Positions 1 through 5,014 of a stretch of 19,671 nucleotides of DNA are shown piece after piece (position 1 is the first letter of the stretch; each line of letters starts with the position of its first letter). Below the pieces are notes generated by a model that saw nothing but the letters and a program-made list of their open reading frames with translations, made no database searches and was not told where the DNA came from. The position numbers and the translations under genes were made by a program. Source of the stretch: Neisseria lactamica NS19 (GTDB lineage Bacteria; Pseudomonadota; Gammaproteobacteria; Burkholderiales; Neisseriaceae); contig AEPI01000132.1 of NCBI GenBank assembly GCA_000193795.2, positions 1-19,671 of the forward strand, written 5' to 3'.

Positions 1-59
1 TTATAACTTAAATATCAATTATTTATCAAGCATTTCTGCCGTTCGGGAGGGGGCTTGAT

Positions 60-1088
60 ATGTCGGGCAACAAATCTCTGCACGCCGCCAACCGCGCCAA
101 AAACGACGAGTTCTACACCGAACTTGCCGACATCGACAAAGAATTGCGGCACTACAAACACCATTTCAAAAACAAAACCGTCTATTGCAACTGCGACGAC
201 CCGCGCGTCAGCAATTTCTTCCATTATTTTTCCCACAATTTTGAAACCCTCGGCTTAAAAAAACTGATGGCAACCTGCTACAAAAGCCAAGCTGCCGACC
301 TGTTCAGCCAAAACGACAGCGAACAAGCGGTTTATCTGATTTACGAGGGCGACAAAAACGGCAACCGCGTGCCCGACCCAAGCGAAATCCAAGTTTTACC
401 GCTTCAAGGCGACGGCGATTTCCGCAGCGAAGAGTGCATCGCGCTGTTAAAACAAGCCGATATTGTGGTAACCAATCCGCCGTTTTCGCTGTTCCGCGAA
501 TATGTGGCGCAGTTAATGGCTTACGAGAAAAAATTTTTAATTATAGGTAGTATTAATGCCATTACTTACAAAGAAATTTTTCCATTGATTAGAGATAACA
601 AGCTATGGCTTGGTAATGGATTTTCAGGTGGAAATGCTTATTTCAGAATTTCAGACAATAATCACGAGAGATTTGCAAAAGGTGTTTATGACCCAGAAAC
701 AAAATTGGTTAAATTTAGGAATGTCCATTGGTTTACCAATCTTGACCACGACAAACGCCACGAAGAACTGATTTTATACAAACGCTACACGCCCGAAGAA
801 TACCCACATTACGAAAATTACGATGCAATTGAAGTCTCCAAAGTAGCCGAAATTCCTTGTGATTTTGATGGCACAATGGGTGTACCGATTACGTTTTTGG
901 ACAAGCATAATCCCGAACAGTTTGAGATTATCGGAATGGGAGAAGATAACGGAACAGGATATTCTGGTGGCGTATGGTTAGGAGGTTCTAAATCTTGCCT
1001 AATCAATGGAAAAGCAAAGTTCAAAAGAATTTTTATCAAACGCAGGCAGCCTGAAAACCCTTACTCGGAGAAAAACCATGAAAATTGA
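60..1088 (+). CDS. EcoRI-family adenine-specific DNA methyltransferase
   Basis: The 342-aa product probably transfers a methyl group from SAM to adenine N6 in a short DNA site, acting as the protective half of a restriction-modification pair. Seen: the N-terminus (SLHAANRAKNDEFYTELADI) is typical of the EcoRI methylase family, and catalytic motif IV NPPF lies at residues 139-142, the same numbering I recall for M.EcoRI (326 aa), so the length fits. The start at 60 follows a strong GGGAGGGGG ribosome site at 45-53. The last 11 bases overlap the start of the nuclease gene, which implies translational coupling. Base composition is uneven: about 50% GC over the first 500 bases but about 32% over 541-720, unlike the backbone genes and suggesting a mosaic or imported origin. 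The recognition sequence cannot be read from the sequence; GAATTC is only a guess from family. Confidence 0.85.
   Translation: MSGNKSLHAANRAKNDEFYTELADIDKELRHYKHHFKNKTVYCNCDDPRVSNFFHYFSHNFETLGLKKLMATCYKSQAADLFSQNDSEQAVYLIYEGDKNGNRVPDPSEIQVLPLQGDGDFRSEECIALLKQADIVVTNPPFSLFREYVAQLMAYEKKFLIIGSINAITYKEIFPLIRDNKLWLGNGFSGGNAYFRISDNNHERFAKGVYDPETKLVKFRNVHWFTNLDHDKRHEELILYKRYTPEEYPHYENYDAIEVSKVAEIPCDFDGTMGVPITFLDKHNPEQFEIIGMGEDNGTGYSGGVWLGGSKSCLINGKAKFKRIFIKRRQPENPYSEKNHEN
1044..1055 (+). repeat. Kingella-dialect uptake sequence (AG-kingDUS)
   Basis: AGGCAGCCTGAA matches all 12 bases of the AG-kingDUS dialect as I recall it, not the neisserial ATGCCGTCTGAA. It lies at the 3' end of the methylase gene just before the nuclease start. 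An 11/12 copy in the opposite direction is at 1745-1756 inside the nuclease gene. Confidence 0.7.
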
Positions 1089-2163
1089 ACTAAAACAAAT
1101 CACCGTGCGCGATTTGGTACAAGACTACAAAGATGATGCGGAAAAAGGCGTACGCGCCTACGGTGGTCTGCTTGATGTGCGTCCGCCCTATCAGCGCGAA
1201 TTTGTTTACAAAGACAAACAGCGCGATGCCGTGATTGAAACCGTGCGGCAGGGCTTTCCGCTGAATGTGATGTATTGGGCAAGACGCGAAGACGGCACGT
1301 TTGAAGTGATTGACGGCCAGCAGCGCACCATTTCGCTCTGCCAGTATGTTACGGGCGATTTCGCCTATATGATGCGCTATTTCCACAATCTGCAAGACGA
1401 CGAACAACAGCAGATTCTGGATTACGAACTGATGGTTTATGTGTGCGAGGGCACGGACAGCGAAAAACTGAAATGGTTTGAAACCATCAATATCGCCGGC
1501 GAAAAACTCACGCAGCAGGAATTGCGCAACGCCGTTTATCACGGCTCGTGGCTGGCGGATGCCAAACGCTATTTCAGCAAAAACGGCTGCGCGGCGTATC
1601 AAATCGGGCAGGATTATGTTTCAGGCAGCCCGATACGGCAGGAATTTTTGGAAAAAGCCTTGGATTGGGTTTCACAAGGGCAGATTGAAGCCTATATGGG
1701 CAAACACCAGCACGACCCGAACGCGCTTGCCCTTTGGCAGTATTTTCAGGCTGCCATCACATGGGTAAAAGCAACTTTCCCCGTGAAGCGCAAAAAGGAA
1801 ATGAAAGGCGTAGAATGGGGAGAACTGTATGATAAGTTTAAAAATGAAGTGCTGGACGCGAACAAGCTGGAAGCCGAAATTAAAACCTTGATGTTTGATG
1901 ATGAAGTTACCGACAAAAAAGGCATCTACCCTTATGTACTGACCCGCGATGAAAAACATCTCAACCTGCGCGCCTTTTCAGACGGCATGAAACGGAAAAT
2001 GTACGAAAAGCAAAACGGCATCTGTCCGCACTGCAAAGAAAAATTTGAGATTAACCAAATGGAAGGCGATCACATTGTCCCGTGGAGCGAAGGCGGTAAA
2101 ACCAACGAAGACAACGGGCAAATGCTGTGCAAAAACTGCAACCGCACCAAATCCAATAAATAA
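1078..2163 (+). CDS. DUF262 (GmrS-like) and HNH nuclease, probable restriction partner
   Basis: A 361-aa protein in two parts. The N-terminal DUF262/GmrS_N domain shows PPYQREFVY at residues 36-44 and the signature DGQQR at 79-83, a family that in GmrSD-type enzymes binds and hydrolyses nucleotides. The C-terminus (about 316-361) is a zinc-ribbon HNH nuclease: CPHC at 316-319, DHIVPW at 331-336, N346 and CKNCN at 351-355. This is a canonical HNH, not the DUF1524 type fused in GmrSD. I chose ATG 1078, preceded by GGAG at 1067-1070 and matching the domain start; an in-frame ATG at 1006 would add 24 residues read through the methylase gene. The coupling to an EcoRI-type methylase suggests it cuts DNA lacking that methylation. 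A modification-dependent (type IV) action or an abortive role is possible. Biochemical function is inferred. Confidence 0.8.
   Translation: MKIELKQITVRDLVQDYKDDAEKGVRAYGGLLDVRPPYQREFVYKDKQRDAVIETVRQGFPLNVMYWARREDGTFEVIDGQQRTISLCQYVTGDFAYMMRYFHNLQDDEQQQILDYELMVYVCEGTDSEKLKWFETINIAGEKLTQQELRNAVYHGSWLADAKRYFSKNGCAAYQIGQDYVSGSPIRQEFLEKALDWVSQGQIEAYMGKHQHDPNALALWQYFQAAITWVKATFPVKRKKEMKGVEWGELYDKFKNEVLDANKLEAEIKTLMFDDEVTDKKGIYPYVLTRDEKHLNLRAFSDGMKRKMYEKQNGICPHCKEKFEINQMEGDHIVPWSEGGKTNEDNGQMLCKNCNRTKSNK
1977..1988 (-). repeat. AT-DUS inside the nuclease gene
   Basis: TTCAGACGGCAT is a perfect reverse copy of the standard neisserial 12-bp uptake sequence. It lies in the nuclease gene where it encodes Phe-Ser-Asp-Gly-Met. 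It is the only canonical copy I found in the first 2.9 kb. Confidence 0.9.
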
Positions 2164-2199
2164 ACCACCCCAAGCAAGCCGTAGCCCGCACCCCTGTCA

Positions 2200-2316
2200 A
2201 CCGCGTGCGTGGCTAGACCACAAACCCTACCACTGCGGGCGGCGCAAACCCTACCTGCGGGCGATGCAAACCTTAAGATTAAGGTATAGGGTGTGTGCGG
2301 TACGCACGCGGTTTTT
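2200..2316. repeat. Imperfect inverted repeat with 22-bp direct repeats between its arms
   Basis: The arm at 2200-2230 (ending CCACAAACCCTAC) is an imperfect reverse complement of 2284-2314 (AGGGTGTGTGCGG then CGCACGCGGTT). Between them are two adjacent 22-bp near copies starting CTGCGGGCG at 2233 and 2255. No convincing gene lies here. The GTAGGGTGTGTGCGG-type sequence resembles repeats I recall from commensal Neisseria, but I cannot name the family. Confidence 0.5.
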
Positions 2317-2413
2317 GTTGCTACCGAATGATTTCAAACCATGCCGTAATTCAGTCGGCAGCAACGCAGCTTGATCCATAACCCAACGAAATCCTCATAT
2401 CGCCTGTAATATC

Positions 2414-2449
2414 AAAGGTCGTCTGAAAAATAATTTTCAGACGACCTTT
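2414..2449. terminator. Hairpin of inverted AG-mucDUS
   Basis: This is a perfect 16-bp stem with loop ATAA. Each arm contains AGGTCGTCTGAA (2416-2427, and reversed at 2436-2447), the mucDUS dialect I recall for the N. mucosa/N. sicca group. It lies downstream of the nuclease gene, where neisserial genes often end in inverted uptake sequences acting as terminators. The right arm ends in TTT only, so termination strength is uncertain. Confidence 0.7.
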
Positions 2450-2455
2450 CTATCG

Positions 2456-2498
2456 AAAGCAGCCTGCACTTTCAAAAATCGAAATGCAGGCTGCTTTT
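2456..2498. terminator. Hairpin of inverted AG-king3DUS
   Basis: The left arm AAAGCAGCCTGCA (2456-2468) pairs perfectly with TGCAGGCTGCTTT (2485-2497). After a one-base bulge (C2469), TTTC/GAAA extends the stem around the loop AAAAATC. The 12-mer AAGCAGCCTGCA equals the king3DUS dialect I recall for Kingella. The right arm is followed by TCA, so it could end transcription of the methylase-nuclease pair. Confidence 0.65.
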
Positions 2499-2710
2499 CA
2501 CGATGATTGGAAAAACCGCGCAATATTTTTATACTCTGTACATCATCCAGCAATCCGTAGCCTGCACCCGCCCACTTATTTACTGAACGAACAGAAATAA
2601 CATGCAGAACCCCTCTTCAGAAAAACCGACAGCTGGAGACCTTTGCAGGTGGGAATCCGGTTCGTTCGGTTCGGTTTTTTTTGGCTGATGCCGCAACATT
2701 AAATTTCTAG

Positions 2711-2730
2711 ATTCCCGCTTGCGCGGGAAT
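2711..2730. repeat. dRS3 repeat
   Basis: ATTCCCGCTTGCGCGGGAAT is a 20-bp dRS3 with ATTCCC/GGGAAT ends. It is the first dRS3 in the window and marks the return to typical meningococcal-group intergenic DNA. Confidence 0.9.
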
Positions 2731-2994
2731 GACGGCGGAGCGGTTTCTGTTTTTCTGATAACTGACCGTAACTTAAAATCCCGTCATTACTACGAAAGCA
2801 GTTGCTGCGGTTACTGATTCGTTCCCCCTCTCATCCGAATCACGCCGCACCGCAAAAAACGCGCGCCCGATGCGGCAACCGCTTCCGACATCGGACGCGA
2901 TGAGACGAAACGGCAATATGCCGATACGGATACGTCCTCCCCCGCCTGCCTGTTTTTTATATCATACGCAATTTTATCTGTGCGTTACGGCGGC

Positions 2995-3006
2995 ATGCCG
3001 TCTGAA
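2995..3006 (+). repeat. AT-DUS before tehA
   Basis: ATGCCGTCTGAA is a perfect 12-bp uptake sequence. It runs directly into the tehA ribosome site (AAAGG at 3005-3009). It is a single copy with no inverted partner nearby, so it is not a terminator. Confidence 0.95.
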
Positions 3007-3014
3007 AGGTGTTT

Positions 3015-3959
3015 ATGTCTGCATCTAAGAAATTTCCGATTCCTTTGAGCTATTTCAGCATCGCGCTAGGCTTGTTTGCCTTGGGGCTGTCGTGGCGTTA
3101 CGGCGCGTCTGTCGGGCTGCTGCCCGCCTTGGCCGCCGAATCTCTGCTTGCGGCGGCTTCGGTCGTCTGGCTCTTGCTGGTGGCGGCATACCTGATCAAA
3201 ATATTTGCGTACCGAAACGATTTTTTGTCTGATTTGCGGGACTTGGTGCAATGCTGCTTCATCAGCGCGATTCCGATTACCGCCATGCTGGAGGGGCTCG
3301 CGCTGAAACCCTATCATGCAGGCGCGGCGGCAGTCCTGATTTATGCCGGCGTTGCAGGACAGTTGGCGTTTTCGATGTATCGGGCGGCCGGTCTGTGGCG
3401 CGGTCTGCATTCTTTGGAGGCGACGACGCCGATTATTTACCTGCCTACGGTGGCGACAAACTTTGTCAGCGCGTCATCTCTGGCGGCGTTGGGGCATCAT
3501 GATTATGCGGCTTTGTTTTTCGGCGCGGGTATGTTTTCCTGGCTGAGTTTGGAATCCTCCATCTTGGGCAGGCTGCGCACGGCGGCACCGGTCGGTACGG
3601 CGGCGCGCGGCGTGGTCGGCATCCAGCTTGCGCCCGCCTTTGTCGGCTGCGGCGCGTATTTTGCCGTCGGCGGTAAAATCGACGGTTTTGCGTTGGCATT
3701 AATCGGCTACGGCTGCCTGCAGTTTTTGTTCTTGCTGCGCCTGACACGCTGGTTTTGTGAAGGCGATTTTACGATGAGCTTTTGGGGATTTTCATTCGGT
3801 TTCGCGGCAATGGCGGGATGCGGCCTGCATCTGGCGGCTTCCGGCGTATTGTCGGGCTTGGGGCTGACGCTTGCCGCCGCCGGTTCGGCAGGCGTGGCGC
3901 TGCTGCTTGCCGGCACGCTGCACCGGATAGCGACGGGGCGTTTCTTGGTACGCGGCTGA
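3015..3959 (+). CDS. tehA: TehA/SLAC1-family inner-membrane transporter
   Basis: A 314-aa very hydrophobic protein with about ten predicted membrane helices, fitting the tellurite-resistance/dicarboxylate transporter (TDT) family that includes bacterial TehA and plant SLAC1 anion channels. Family features seen are the N-terminal FPIPLSYFSIALGLFALGLSW helix and the late helix FTMSFWGFSFGFAAMAG, whose family-conserved Phe I recall as the pore gate in Haemophilus TehA. It probably passes small anions across the inner membrane; a tellurite phenotype would be incidental. Start ATG 3015 has AAAGG at 3005-3009; a GTG two codons upstream (3009) lacks a better site. It is a single gene ending at a bidirectional DUS terminator, convergent with gpmA. 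No TehB methyltransferase is present in the window. Confidence 0.82.
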   Translation: MSASKKFPIPLSYFSIALGLFALGLSWRYGASVGLLPALAAESLLAAASVVWLLLVAAYLIKIFAYRNDFLSDLRDLVQCCFISAIPITAMLEGLALKPYHAGAAAVLIYAGVAGQLAFSMYRAAGLWRGLHSLEATTPIIYLPTVATNFVSASSLAALGHHDYAALFFGAGMFSWLSLESSILGRLRTAAPVGTAARGVVGIQLAPAFVGCGAYFAVGGKIDGFALALIGYGCLQFLFLLRLTRWFCEGDFTMSFWGFSFGFAAMAGCGLHLAASGVLSGLGLTLAAAGSAGVALLLAGTLHRIATGRFLVRG

Positions 3960-3979
3960 TGCGTTTTGCCGCCTTGTCA

Positions 3980-4020
3980 AAAATGCCGTCTGAAACCCCG
4001 GGCTTCAGACGGCATTTTTT
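3980..4020. terminator. Inverted-DUS bidirectional terminator (tehA/gpmA)
   Basis: ATGCCGTCTGAA (3983-3994) and its reverse (4004-4015) form a hairpin whose stem is flanked by AAAA on the left and TTTTTT on the right. It serves the convergent genes tehA and gpmA from both sides. Confidence 0.92.
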
Positions 4021-4031
4021 ATTTCACACCC

Positions 4032-4715
4032 TTACAGGTAGAATTTTTCGAGGACTTTCAAATTGTCGTCCAATTTGTACACCAGCGGCTGGCCGGTCGG
4101 GATTTCCAAGCCCATGATGTCTTCGTCGGAAATGCCCTCGATGTGTTTTGCCAACGCGCGCAGGGAGTTGCCGTGCGCCGCTACCAAGACGCGTTTGCCG
4201 CTCAAAATCGCGGGGGCGATTTGGTCTTCCCAAAACGGCAATACGCGCTCCAGCGTTACTTTCAGGTTTTCGCCGTCGGGGATAACATCGGCAGGCAGAT
4301 GGGCATAGCGGCGGTCTTTGTGTGCGGAAAACGCGTCGTCTTTGTCCAAAAGCGGCGGCAGGGTGTCGTAGCTGCGCCGCCAGATGCGGACTTGCTCGTC
4401 GCCGTATTGTTCGGCGGTTTGTTTTTTGTCCAAGCCTTGCAGTCGGCCGTAGTGGCGTTCGTTCAGCCGCCATGTTTTGATTTGCGGTACGAACAGTTGG
4501 TCGGATTCTTCTAAAACGATGTTGCAGGTCTTAATCGCGCGGGTCAGGACGGATGTGAAGGCGATGTCGAACTCATAGCCGTTTTCTTTCAGTTTTTTAC
4601 CGGCGGCGGCAGCCTCGGCAAGCCCCTGCTCGCTCAGCTTCACGTCGCGCCAGCCCGTAAACAGGTTTTTCGCGTTCCATTCGCTTTGCCCGTGGCGGAT
4701 AAATACCAGTTCCAT
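4032..4715 (-). CDS. gpmA: 2,3-bisphosphoglycerate-dependent phosphoglycerate mutase
   Basis: Interconverts 3- and 2-phosphoglycerate in glycolysis/gluconeogenesis in the cytoplasm through a phosphohistidine. Seen: the RHG signature at residues 7-9 with phosphorylated His8, followed by Gln where many family members have Glu; TGWRDVKLSEQG at 20-31; acid/base Glu86 in LNERHYG; and second His181 in AAHGNSLRAL. At 227 aa it is shorter than the roughly 250-aa E. coli enzyme and lacks a long C-terminal tail, which is common for this subgroup. The start has GGAG (reverse of 4721-4724) five to six bases upstream. It is transcribed alone on the minus strand, convergent with tehA and divergent from parC. 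Confidence 0.95.
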   Translation of the reverse strand: MELVFIRHGQSEWNAKNLFTGWRDVKLSEQGLAEAAAAGKKLKENGYEFDIAFTSVLTRAIKTCNIVLEESDQLFVPQIKTWRLNERHYGRLQGLDKKQTAEQYGDEQVRIWRRSYDTLPPLLDKDDAFSAHKDRRYAHLPADVIPDGENLKVTLERVLPFWEDQIAPAILSGKRVLVAAHGNSLRALAKHIEGISDEDIMGLEIPTGQPLVYKLDDNLKVLEKFYL

Positions 4716-4881
4716 ATCGTCTCCAATGCGTGAAAGTGGGAAAGCCTTATTTATAACATATTTTCACATTTCCCGTATTTGATTCAGATTCAGACACGGC
4801 GTCCACTATGGTTTGCCGTTTTGATTTACAATAATGTCCTTTGCTTTACATTCCGCATACACAATGTTTCAACACACAGGA

Positions 4882-4910
4882 CGACACATAAAGCGTCGCC
4901 CTATGTGTCG
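4882..4910. repeat. 9-bp inverted repeat in the parC leader
   Basis: CGACACATA (4882-4890) is perfectly mirrored by TATGTGTCG (4902-4910) around an 11-base loop. It immediately precedes the -24/-12-like motif of the REP2-type leader. It could form a hairpin in RNA or be a DNA-binding palindrome. Confidence 0.5.
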
Positions 4911-5014
4911 CCCTGATTTGGAAGGGGTTACGCCCCTCCCAAATAAAGTTTGATTCTACCGCCCCGAAGGACGGATGTTCAAGTGGGCGGGGTTTCAACC
5001 GAAAAGGAAATACG
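4911..5014 (+). promoter_or_regulatory. Probable REP2 (CREN-type) promoter repeat before parC
   Basis: Seen: GG at 4920-4921, ten bases, then GC at 4932-4933, a -24/-12-type spacing; a palindromic AAGGGG/CCCCT stretch; a CCGCCC/GGGCGG pair; and a strong AAGGA site (5004-5008) six bases before the parC ATG. From memory, REP2 repeats in N. meningitidis carry exactly such a -24/-12 promoter plus a ribosome site just before an ATG, and those of pilC1 and crgA are induced on contact with host cells. Identity with REP2 is from recollection and needs an alignment. A σ70 promoter for parC could lie further upstream (TACAAT near 4827). Confidence 0.55.

Larger units (their letters stand above)
2164..3014. 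other. Long intergenic region between the island and tehA
   Basis: I see no supportable gene in these 851 bases. In order they hold the inverted and direct repeats at 2200-2316, two foreign-dialect uptake hairpins (2414-2498), a dRS3-related stretch (GTGGGAATCCGGTTCG from 2649), a complete dRS3 at 2711-2730, and a GC-rich stretch with no recognised element (about 2850-2940). An AT-rich patch (TTTTTTATATCATACGC, from about 2953) that could carry the tehA promoter and an AT-DUS at 2995-3006 close the region. Confidence 0.7.

Noticed and set aside
1..59. Promoter for the methylase gene at the window edge
   Set aside because: The stretch is AT-rich but too short and truncated to assign -35 and -10 elements.
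3966..4514. Plus-strand frame opposite gpmA
   Set aside because: It begins in the bidirectional terminator and is antisense to a clear phosphoglycerate mutase.
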